NCBI GenBank assembly: GCA_900469345.1
Contig: UBWZ01000011.1
Span: forward strand, 62,001 to 126,000
DNA: 64,000 bases
Direction of reading: 5' to 3'
Source: Hyphomicrobiales bacterium
Lineage (GTDB): Bacteria; Pseudomonadota; Alphaproteobacteria; Rhizobiales; Rhizobiaceae
Numbering within the stretch: position 1 is the stretch's first letter; each line of letters starts with the position of its first letter. Made by a program: the position numbers and the translations under genes. This document shows, one piece after another, positions 8,883 to 17,856 of the stretch. Below the pieces are notes generated by a model. The model searched no databases. It was not told the DNA's origin and was given only the letters and a program-made list of their open reading frames with translations.

Positions 8883-10025
8883 ATGAAGCGCATCGGCATC
8901 ATCATGCACGGCGTCACCGGGCGGATGGGATACAACCAGCACCTTGTCCGGTCCATTCTGGCCATTCGCGCCCAGGGCGGCGTCCTCTTGAAAAGCGGCG
9001 AAAGGCTCGTGGTCGACCCGATCCTGGTCGGGCGCAACGCAGCCAAGATCGAGGAACTCGCCAGGCGGCACGATATCCCCCGCTGGACGGACGATCTCGA
9101 TGCGGCACTCGCCAATCCGGATGACACACTGTTTTTCGATGCCGGCACGACGCAGATGCGCGCGCAGCTGCTGACCAAGGCGATCCATGCCGGCAAGCAC
9201 GTCTATTGCGAAAAGCCGATTGCCGACAAGCTGGACGACGCGCTCGCCGTGGCCCGGCTTGCCCAAACCGCCGGCATCAAGCATGGCGTGGTGCAAGACA
9301 AGCTCTTCCTGCCCGGTCTGCGCAAGCTCGCCATGCTGCGGGATTCGGGCTTCTTCGGCAAGATCCTGTCGGTGCGCGGAGAGTTCGGCTACTGGGTGTT
9401 CGAGGGCGACTGGCAGCCGGCCCAACGTCCCTCCTGGAACTATCGCCTCGACGACGGCGGCGGCATCATCCTCGATATGCTCTGCCATTGGCGCTACGTG
9501 CTCGACAATCTGTTCGGCTCGGTCAGGGCGGTCAGCTGCCTCGGTGCGACCCACATACCCAACCGTGTCGACGAGCAGGGACAAGCCTATGCGGCCGATG
9601 CCGACGACGCCGCCTACGCGACGTTCGAGCTGGAGGGCGGCGTCATCGCCCAGATCAATTCTTCCTGGGCGGTCCGCGTGCGCCGCGACGATCTTGTGAC
9701 CTTCCAGGTGGACGGCACCCATGGCTCGGCCGTGGCCGGGCTCAGCAAATGCTTCATCCAGCCGCGCGCAGCGACGCCGAAGCCGGTCTGGAACCCCGAC
9801 CAGCCGCAAACCATCGACTTCTACAAGACCTGGCAGGAAGTCCCCGACAACATCGCCTACGACAACGGCTTCAAGGCGCAGTGGGAGATGTTCCTGCGTC
9901 ACGTCGCCGAAGATGCCCCCTGGCCCTATGGGCTGATGGAGGGCGTCAAGGGCGTCCAGCTCGCGGAACTCGGCCTGCAGTCCTGGAAGGAACGTCGATG
10001 GCTCGACGTTCCGGCGATCGATTGA
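8883..10025 (+). CDS. Gfo/Idh/MocA family oxidoreductase
   Basis: A 380-residue NAD(P)-dependent oxidoreductase opening the rightward operon. ATG 8883 follows GGAGGAGGAAG. The Rossmann loop near residues 10-15 is GVTGRMG, and the catalytic EKP is at 110-112. An insertion between the first beta strand and the family core (around residues 30-45) makes the N-terminal part longer than usual. The next gene begins 11 bases downstream. Its likely role is oxidation or reduction of a ring hydroxyl on the imported sugar (family knowledge); the substrate is unknown. Confidence 0.92.
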   Translation: MKRIGIIMHGVTGRMGYNQHLVRSILAIRAQGGVLLKSGERLVVDPILVGRNAAKIEELARRHDIPRWTDDLDAALANPDDTLFFDAGTTQMRAQLLTKAIHAGKHVYCEKPIADKLDDALAVARLAQTAGIKHGVVQDKLFLPGLRKLAMLRDSGFFGKILSVRGEFGYWVFEGDWQPAQRPSWNYRLDDGGGIILDMLCHWRYVLDNLFGSVRAVSCLGATHIPNRVDEQGQAYAADADDAAYATFELEGGVIAQINSSWAVRVRRDDLVTFQVDGTHGSAVAGLSKCFIQPRAATPKPVWNPDQPQTIDFYKTWQEVPDNIAYDNGFKAQWEMFLRHVAEDAPWPYGLMEGVKGVQLAELGLQSWKERRWLDVPAID

Positions 10026-10036
10026 GGGAGGCCGCA

Positions 10037-11200
10037 ATGACGACACTGTCTCTCCCCGGCGATAACCGCCGCCTCGTGCCATATACGATGACCGGCACGC
10101 CGATCCCGCTGCAAAAGCGGCGGGCGCGCGATTTCAACCGGGTCGCCTTTGCCGCGGCCCATGTGGTTGCCGACCCGTTCGCCGACAACGATCCCTGGCT
10201 CGCGCCGGCGATCGACTGGGACGCCACGTTGAGGTTTCGCCATCGCCTGTGGGACCTTGGGCTCGGCGTTGCGGAAGCCATGGACACCGCCCAGCGCGGC
10301 ATGGGTCTGACCTGGCGCGACGCCCAGGAACTCATCTCTCGCGCCCTCAAGGAGGCCGCCAGCCGCGATGACGCGCTGATTGCCTGTGGTGTCGGGACGG
10401 ATCACCTCGACGACCGGGTCCATTCGCTCGAGGCCATCATAGGCGCCTACCAGGAGCAGCTCGATTTCGTTCAGGGTGAAGGTGGTCGCGTGATCCTGAT
10501 GGCGAGCCGGGCGTTGGCGCGCAGCGCGGCCGGCGTGGACGACTATCTCGCGACCTACTCCCGTGTGCTGTCCGGCGCGCGTGACAAGGTCATCATCCAC
10601 TGGCTGGGTGAAATGTTCGATCCCGCGCTTGCCGGCTATTGGGGTGCGGCGGACCATCTCGAGGCGATGGAGACCTGCCTGCAGATGATCGCCGACAACC
10701 GTGACCGGATCGACGGGATCAAGGTCTCGCTGCTGTCGAAGGAGAAGGAGATCGCCATGCGTCGCCGCCTGCCACTGGGCGTGCGCATGTATACCGGCGA
10801 CGATTTCAACTATGCCGAATTGATCGCCGGCGATGCGGAAGGCTATTCCGATGCGCTGCTCGGCATATTCGATGCCATTGCGCCGGCGGCCTCGCAAGCG
10901 CTCGCCAGTTTGAAGAACGGTGCAGACAACGAATTCTTCCACGTGCTCGAGCCGACGGTCGCGCTCTCGCGCCACATCTTTAAGGCGCCGACCCGCTTCT
11001 ACAAGACCGGCGTCGTCTTCCTTGCCTACCTGAACGGTCTGCAGGACCATTTCACCATGGTCGGCGGCCAGGAAAGTGCGCGCTCGACCCTGCATTTTGC
11101 CGAACTCTTCCAGCTCGCGGACAAGGCCAATGTGCTGTCCGACCCCGATCGCGCGGCGCAGCGGATGCGGAGCTTCCTGTCGGTTCGGGGCGTGCACTGA
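10037..11200 (+). CDS. DUF993 family protein, dihydrodipicolinate-synthase-like
   Basis: A 387-residue protein of DUF993, a family related in fold to dihydrodipicolinate synthase class I aldolases. A Lys at residue 229 sits in the context DGIKVSL, where DHDPS-like enzymes carry the Schiff-base Lys in GxKE. Other marked segments are AAHVVADPFADNDPW near the N-terminus, VGVRMYTGDDFNY-like sequence and a C-terminal THFTMVGGQ-like turn. Members occur with Gfo/Idh/MocA oxidoreductases and TIM-barrel isomerases in sugar clusters, as here. I infer aldol cleavage or condensation of a keto-deoxy sugar acid; no activity can be read directly. Confidence 0.85.
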   Translation: MTTLSLPGDNRRLVPYTMTGTPIPLQKRRARDFNRVAFAAAHVVADPFADNDPWLAPAIDWDATLRFRHRLWDLGLGVAEAMDTAQRGMGLTWRDAQELISRALKEAASRDDALIACGVGTDHLDDRVHSLEAIIGAYQEQLDFVQGEGGRVILMASRALARSAAGVDDYLATYSRVLSGARDKVIIHWLGEMFDPALAGYWGAADHLEAMETCLQMIADNRDRIDGIKVSLLSKEKEIAMRRRLPLGVRMYTGDDFNYAELIAGDAEGYSDALLGIFDAIAPAASQALASLKNGADNEFFHVLEPTVALSRHIFKAPTRFYKTGVVFLAYLNGLQDHFTMVGGQESARSTLHFAELFQLADKANVLSDPDRAAQRMRSFLSVRGVH

Positions 11201-11201
11201 G

Positions 11202-12614
11202 ATGGCGTTGCCGCCGTGCGTGCAGGTCCGTCAGGCAGAGATCCGCGAGCGGCAGCTGTCGATGCGGCTGCCCTTCCGCTTCGGTGCCGCCACCGTCCGG
11301 GAGGCAACGCAGATCTTTTTTGCCGTCGAACTGGCGGACGTGGCGGGGCGTGTCGCCACCGGCTATGCGGCGGAACTCATGGTGCCGAAATGGTTCGACA
11401 AGAACCCGAGCCTGAGCAACGCCGATAACGAGGATCAGCTGCGTCTCGCGCTCGGCATCGCCGTCGACCAGGCAAGCGCTGCCGAACCGATGACGGCCTT
11501 CGGGCTGCATGCCGCGATAGAGCCGGCCCACCACCGCCTCTGCGAGCGCAACGGGCTGAACGGCCTCATTGCCTCGTTTGGCCTCGCGCTCGTGGATCGT
11601 GCGGTCCTCGACGGGCTTTGCCGGATGGAGGGCTTGGCGGTGCACCAGGCCGTTGCAGCAAACCTTCCCGGCATCGACGCCTCGACCACGCGGGATCTTC
11701 AAGGTTTTGACCTGCCCGGCTTCCTGGCTGGGCTGAAGCCGGCAGCCTCCCTCCATCTGCGCCACACCGTGGGCTATCTGGATGCCCTGACGGCCGCAGA
11801 CCTTGGAGACGCCCGGCTGGATGACGGCCTGCCGGAATGCCTCGAGGACGAGATCGCGACCTACGGCATCAGCCATTTCAAGATCAAGCTGTCGGGGGAC
11901 CCGGCCGCCGACCTCGGCCGGCTGCGCGCCGTCGCAACCGTTCTGGACCGGCTGCCCGACTACCGGGTGAGCATGGACGGCAACGAGCAGTTTTCCGACC
12001 CGGCGGGCCTTGCCGAACTGCTGGACCGGATCGAGGCCGAGCCGTCACTCGCGCGCCTGCGGGCGTCGCTGCTGTTCGTCGAGCAGCCGATAGCCCGTGC
12101 GTCGGCGCTTTCGACCTCCGTTGCGGCGCTCGGCGAAAGGATCCTGCTCGAGATCGACGAGTCGGATGGTGATCCGGATGCGTTTCTGCGAGCCCGCGCC
12201 CAGGGTTACCGCGGCATATCCAGCAAATCCTGCAAGGGTTTCTACCGCGCCCTGCTGAACGCCGCACGTGTGGTGCAGTGGCGGGCGCAGGGCGGCACCG
12301 GCTACTTCATGTCCGCCGAGGACCTCACCACCCAGGCCGGGATAGCCCTGCAGCAGGATCTGGCGCTCGCAGGCCTTCTGAACCTCGGCCACGTGGAGCG
12401 CAACGGGCATCACTACGTGGACGGCATGGCAGGCGCCACCCGGGCAGAGGAGAACGCCTGGCTCGACGGCCATGGCGATCTCTACCGCAGGGCGGGTGGC
12501 GGACGTCTCCGCCTGACCCCGGATCGGGGACGTCTCTCGCTGCTGTCCGTCAATCGCGCCATCGGCCTTGGCGTCGCCGCGGGCGCAGCGGAGGCGACCT
12601 TTGCCGCCTTATGA
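11202..12614 (+). CDS. Enolase-superfamily (mandelate racemase-like) protein
   Basis: A 470-residue protein; the start is 1 base after the previous stop. Superfamily catalytic elements are in order: Lys227-x-Lys229 on the second barrel strand, then metal-ligand candidates Asp259 (DGNE), Glu294 (FVEQP) and Asp319-Glu320 (IDES). These predict abstraction of a proton alpha to a carboxylate, as in sugar-acid dehydratases, with Mg in the barrel. It is 70-100 residues longer than usual family members, the extra length spread through N-terminal and C-terminal regions. In context it is probably an acid-sugar dehydratase feeding the DUF993 protein (inference); racemase or lactonising activity is possible. 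Confidence 0.82.
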   Translation: MALPPCVQVRQAEIRERQLSMRLPFRFGAATVREATQIFFAVELADVAGRVATGYAAELMVPKWFDKNPSLSNADNEDQLRLALGIAVDQASAAEPMTAFGLHAAIEPAHHRLCERNGLNGLIASFGLALVDRAVLDGLCRMEGLAVHQAVAANLPGIDASTTRDLQGFDLPGFLAGLKPAASLHLRHTVGYLDALTAADLGDARLDDGLPECLEDEIATYGISHFKIKLSGDPAADLGRLRAVATVLDRLPDYRVSMDGNEQFSDPAGLAELLDRIEAEPSLARLRASLLFVEQPIARASALSTSVAALGERILLEIDESDGDPDAFLRARAQGYRGISSKSCKGFYRALLNAARVVQWRAQGGTGYFMSAEDLTTQAGIALQQDLALAGLLNLGHVERNGHHYVDGMAGATRAEENAWLDGHGDLYRRAGGGRLRLTPDRGRLSLLSVNRAIGLGVAAGAAEATFAAL

Positions 12615-12641
12615 CCGGAGAAGCCCAGGGAGGAGCTTGGC

Positions 12642-13493
12642 ATGTCACTGGAAAACCTATCGATCAATTTCGCGACGGTGCGGCAGGCGGGAACGTTCGC
12701 AGAGATCGTCGACGCCTGCCTGAGACACGGCATCACCGCCATCTCGCCCTGGCGTGAACATGTCAACGCCGCGGGTATCGAGGAAGCGGCGCGGATCGTT
12801 GCCGCAAACGGCCTGCGGGTCACCGGCCATTGCCGTGGCGGCTTCTTTCCGGCATCTGACGAAGCCGGCCGGCGCGCCGCCATCGACGACAACCGTCGCG
12901 CCATCGACGAGGCGGCAGCACTCGGCGCCAGCTGCCTCGTCATGGTGGTCGGCGGGCTGCCGAATGGATCGCGGGATCTGCCTGGCGCGCGCCAGATGGT
13001 CGAGGACGGCCTGGCCGAGATCCTTCCCTATGCCCGCCAGCGCAACGTCAAGCTGGCGCTGGAGCCGCTCCACCCGTTCTATGCCGCGGAGCGCGCCTGC
13101 CTGAACATGCTCGGCCAGTCGCTCGACCTGTGCGACCGGCTGGGAGAGGGCACTGGTGTCGCCATCGATGTCTATCATGTGTGGTGGGATCCGGATCTGG
13201 AAAAGCAGGTGGCGCGGGCAGGGCGTAACGGGCAGATCCTCGCCCATCACATTTGCGACTGGCTGGTGCCCACCACCGATCCGCTCAACGACCGCGGCAT
13301 GATGGGCGACGGCATCGTCGATCTCGGTCGTTTCCGCGCGATGATCGAACAGGCCGGCTTTGCGGGCCCGCAGGAAGTCGAGATCTTTTCGCACCGCTGG
13401 CAGGCGCGCCCCGTCGACGAGGTGCTCGCCACGATCGTCGAGCGCTACCGCACCGTCTGCCAGCCCGGGGCGGTTGCCGCGGCTGCCGCATAA
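12642..13493 (+). CDS. Sugar phosphate isomerase/epimerase (AP endonuclease 2 fold)
   Basis: A 283-residue TIM-barrel protein of the xylose-isomerase-like superfamily (IolE, IolI, tagatose epimerase relatives). Metal-ligand candidates are Glu in LALEPLHP, Asp and His in IDVYHVWWDP, His in HHICDW and Glu in VEIFSHRW. ATG 12642 follows GGAGGAG. It sits in the catabolic operon between the dehydratase-like gene and an oxidoreductase. It should isomerise, epimerise or dehydrate the keto-sugar made by the oxidoreductases. Confidence 0.88.
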   Translation: MSLENLSINFATVRQAGTFAEIVDACLRHGITAISPWREHVNAAGIEEAARIVAANGLRVTGHCRGGFFPASDEAGRRAAIDDNRRAIDEAAALGASCLVMVVGGLPNGSRDLPGARQMVEDGLAEILPYARQRNVKLALEPLHPFYAAERACLNMLGQSLDLCDRLGEGTGVAIDVYHVWWDPDLEKQVARAGRNGQILAHHICDWLVPTTDPLNDRGMMGDGIVDLGRFRAMIEQAGFAGPQEVEIFSHRWQARPVDEVLATIVERYRTVCQPGAVAAAAA

Positions 13494-13515
13494 ACTCTTA
13501 TCGGAGGAGACTATC

Positions 13516-14754
13516 ATGCAAGAGATGACGCAGAGGCGGCGCTATGCGCTGGTTGGCACGGGCAATCGCGGCACCACCATGTGGGGTCGCGAACTGCTCG
13601 CCGGCTGGAGCGACTTCGTCGACCTGGTCGGTATCTGCGACCTGAACCTGATGCGCGCCGAGCGCGCCCGCGACATGATCGGCTCCAGCGCGCCGCTCTA
13701 CGCCGATTTCGACCGCATGATGGCCGAGCTGCGACCGGACCTGGTGATCGTCTGCACCCCCGACGATACCCATGACGACATCATCGTGCGCGCTCTGGAG
13801 GCAGGCGCCGACGTCATCAGCGAAAAACCGCTCACCACGACGCGGGAAAAGATCGCCCGCATCCGTGAGGCCGAGCAGCGTACCGGGCGACGCGTCGACG
13901 TGTCGTTCAACTACCGTTTCGCACCGACCGCCTCGCGCATCAAGGAACTCATCGAGGAAGGCGCGATCGGCGACATCACCTCGGTCGATTTCCACTGGTA
14001 TCTCGATAACGCCCACGGCGCCGACTACTTCCGCCGCTGGCACGCCTTTACCGCGCAATCCGGCAGCCTCTTCGTCCACAAGGCGACGCACCATTTCGAT
14101 CTGCTCAACTGGTACCTGGATTCCGATCCGGTGGAGGTGAAGTCCTTTGCCCAGCTGCTGCATTACGGCCGCAACGGGCCGTTCCGCGGTCCGCGCTGCA
14201 AGCTCTGTCCGCACAAGAACGAATGCCCCTATTTCATGGATCTGGCGGCAGACCCGTTCCTGGATGCGCTTTACGAGGATCCGTCGGCCGTCGATGGCTA
14301 TGTGCGCGACGCATGCGTCTTTCGCGAGGAGATCGACATCCCAGATACGATGACGGCGACCATCCGCTACCGTAACAATGTCCAGGTGTCCTATTCGCTC
14401 AACACCTACATGCCGATCGAGGGCCACCACATCGCGTTCAACGGCCACAAGGGTCGCATCGAGTTGCGGCAGTTCGAAAAGCAGCCCTGGACTGAACCGC
14501 CGGCCGACAAGATCCTCTTGACCCGCAGCTTCGGCGGCGGCGTCGAGCAGATCTGGATCCCGCACGAGCCGGGCGGCCACTACGGCGGCGACAACCGGAT
14601 GCGCGACATGATCTTCAAGCCGGGTTCCAACGACCGCCTGCGGCAGCGGGCCGGCTCCCGCGCCGGCGCCATGTCGGTGCTGTGCGGCATCGCCGCCCTG
14701 GAAAGTGCCCGCGAGGGTGGCGCCGTCGAGATCGATCCGCTCGACCTCTGGTAG
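13516..14754 (+). CDS. Gfo/Idh/MocA oxidoreductase with four-cysteine insertion
   Basis: A 412-residue oxidoreductase, longer than the typical 330-380. GTGNRG at residues 14-19 is the nucleotide loop and EKP the catalytic motif at 103-105. After residue 225 it carries Cys228-x2-Cys231-x5-Cys237, with a fourth Cys at 267, a layout suited to zinc or an iron-sulphur cluster. Such cysteines are absent from the other three oxidoreductases here. ATG 13516 follows GGAGGAG. It is the last gene of the rightward operon; no clear terminator follows before the tRNA. Confidence 0.9.
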   Translation: MQEMTQRRRYALVGTGNRGTTMWGRELLAGWSDFVDLVGICDLNLMRAERARDMIGSSAPLYADFDRMMAELRPDLVIVCTPDDTHDDIIVRALEAGADVISEKPLTTTREKIARIREAEQRTGRRVDVSFNYRFAPTASRIKELIEEGAIGDITSVDFHWYLDNAHGADYFRRWHAFTAQSGSLFVHKATHHFDLLNWYLDSDPVEVKSFAQLLHYGRNGPFRGPRCKLCPHKNECPYFMDLAADPFLDALYEDPSAVDGYVRDACVFREEIDIPDTMTATIRYRNNVQVSYSLNTYMPIEGHHIAFNGHKGRIELRQFEKQPWTEPPADKILLTRSFGGGVEQIWIPHEPGGHYGGDNRMRDMIFKPGSNDRLRQRAGSRAGAMSVLCGIAALESAREGGAVEIDPLDLW

Positions 14755-14862
14755 CACGCGGCCGACCGAGGGCCGCCACGACGACAGGCGGGCCGGGGCA
14801 TTCTCCCGGTCCATCCGCACCGCGGAAGCGATCGATATTCAATATTGAGTGGGAAGAAAGTT

Positions 14863-14938
<76 letters not shown>

Positions 14939-15048
14939 ATCAGGGTGGTCCGGTATATCCGGTCCTGGGAAACTTCGATGCGTTGTCCGCGTCGGAGTGG
15001 CGGCTTATTACTTCCGGTTTCCGGCAAGCGCAAGCCCGATTTTCAGCA

Positions 15049-15076
15049 TCCGGCGATTTTTTGTGAAATCGCCGGA
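15049..15076 (-). terminator. Stem-loop downstream of FYDLN gene
   Basis: An 11-bp perfect stem (15049-15059 with 15066-15076) and a 6-base loop lie 16 bases after the FYDLN stop codon. The downstream T tract is poor, so factor-independent termination is only plausible. The rest of 14939-15091 shows nothing else I can name. Confidence 0.45.
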
Positions 15077-15091
15077 GCTTAACGCCGATTG

Positions 15092-15481
15092 TCAGACCTC
15101 GTCGTCGTCGCCTGCGACGCCGATAATGCCGGTCATGTCGCTGTCCTCGTCGTCTTCGTCGACTTCGAGGAAGGTGTCGTCTTCGTCATCGTTGCCGATG
15201 TCCGCGTCGTCGTCGCCCATATCGGGAATGTCGTCGCCGCTGGCCGCCTCGTCGCCCTCTTCAAGGGAGACCAGTTCGACTTCCGGGTTCTCGGCGTCGA
15301 CTTCCTGGACGTCCTCTTCTTCGGCCTGCTCCATCTTCTTGGCGGCGCTGTTCTCCTCGAAGAACGACATCGGCCAGGACTTGCCCGAATAGGGAGAGAC
15401 CACCGGGTCGCGGTTCAGGTCGTAGAATTTCTTGCCGGTATCAGGATCGGTGCGTTTTGTTCCGAGTTCCGCTTTAGCCAC
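15092..15481 (-). CDS. FYDLN acid domain protein (TIGR02300 family)
   Basis: A 129-residue protein specific to alphaproteobacteria. The first ~45 residues contain the family signature FYDLNRDPVVSPY, and the rest is strongly acidic with runs of Asp and Glu. The start codon is GTG 15481 (GTG-GCT-AAA). Function is unknown; the acidic tail suggests binding to basic proteins or nucleic-acid mimicry, but that is speculation. It is divergent from aroA, the gene order seen in many Rhizobiaceae. Confidence 0.9.
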   Translation of the reverse strand: MAKAELGTKRTDPDTGKKFYDLNRDPVVSPYSGKSWPMSFFEENSAAKKMEQAEEEDVQEVDAENPEVELVSLEEGDEAASGDDIPDMGDDDADIGNDDEDDTFLEVDEDDEDSDMTGIIGVAGDDDEV

Positions 15482-15630
15482 AGTCAGAGCCTCATGAGGG
15501 AAGGCCGATCAGATCGGCGCGCCGCTTTGCGCGGCCTTTTTGGTGAAAAACTAAGCCGGTCCCCATAAGGCTTCCCGCCTCCCGTGTCAAAGGCAAACTT
15601 TCTTGTTTTGCCGAGGGATGAAGCGGATGA

Positions 15631-17072
<1,442 letters not shown>

Positions 17073-17073
<1 letters not shown>

Positions 17074-17705
17074 TGGGTTTCATCATTGCCATCGACGGCC
17101 CGGCAGCAGCGGGCAAGGGCACCCTGTCCCGGCAGATCGCCGATGCCTACGGGTTTCACCACCTCGATACCGGCCTGACCTATAGGGCGACGGCAAAGGC
17201 GCTTCTCGAAGCGGGTCTTCCGCTCGATGATGCCGCGGTTGCCGAAAAGACGGCGCACGACATCGATCTCGCCGGCCTCGACCGGGATGTCCTGTCCGCG
17301 CATTCGATCGGCGAGGCGGCGTCGAAGATTGCCGTCATGCCCGGCGTGCGTCGTGCCCTGGTCGAGGCGCAGCGAAGCTTCTCGCTCCGGTCTCCCGGAA
17401 CCGTGCTCGACGGTCGCGATATCGGCACGGTTGTCTGCCCGCAGGCCCCGGTCAAGTTGTACGTCACCGCATCGCCCCAGGTGAGGGCCCGCCGGCGTTA
17501 CGAGGAGATCGTCGCCAAGGGTGAGACGGCCGATTACGAGGCGATCTTTGCCGAGGTCAAGACACGCGACGACCGCGACATGGGCCGCGCCGACAGTCCG
17601 CTGAAGCCTGCACCTGACGCGCACTTGCTTGATACGTCGGAAATGAGTATAGAGGCCGCGTTTCAGGCTGCAAAAGCGTTCATCGACGCCGCCCTGAACA
17701 GATGA
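17073..17705 (+). CDS. cmk: Cytidylate kinase
   Basis: A 210-residue kinase phosphorylating CMP and dCMP. The P-loop is GPAAAGKG near the N-terminus, followed by HLDTGLTYR for nucleoside binding; [10 protein letters not shown] and an RARRRYEE lid complete the family pattern. The start overlaps the aroA stop. The order aroA-cmk-rpsA is widespread in Gram-negative bacteria, so shared transcription is expected, although 151 bases separate cmk from rpsA. Confidence 0.97.
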
Positions 17706-17825
17706 CGGCCTGCCGGCTTGCCGGCCTGGCTCGATAAGCCCGCAGTCAGTCCTTGCGCCGGATTGCCTCCCAACAGGGGGCGGACAGGACTTCGGGTATG
17801 TTTAACGCGAACCACCGGCGCATAC

Positions 17826-17843
17826 GTGTCCGAGATCGGACAC
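17826..17843 (+). promoter_or_regulatory. Leader hairpin just before rpsA ribosome site
   Basis: A perfect 8-bp inverted repeat (GTGTCCGA with TCGGACAC, 2-base spacing) ends 2 bases before the CAGGAGA ribosome site of rpsA. S1 is autoregulated at the translational level in enterobacteria, so this may be a binding or occlusion element; that is inference. Confidence 0.4.
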
Positions 17844-17856
17844 ACCAGGAGATTCT

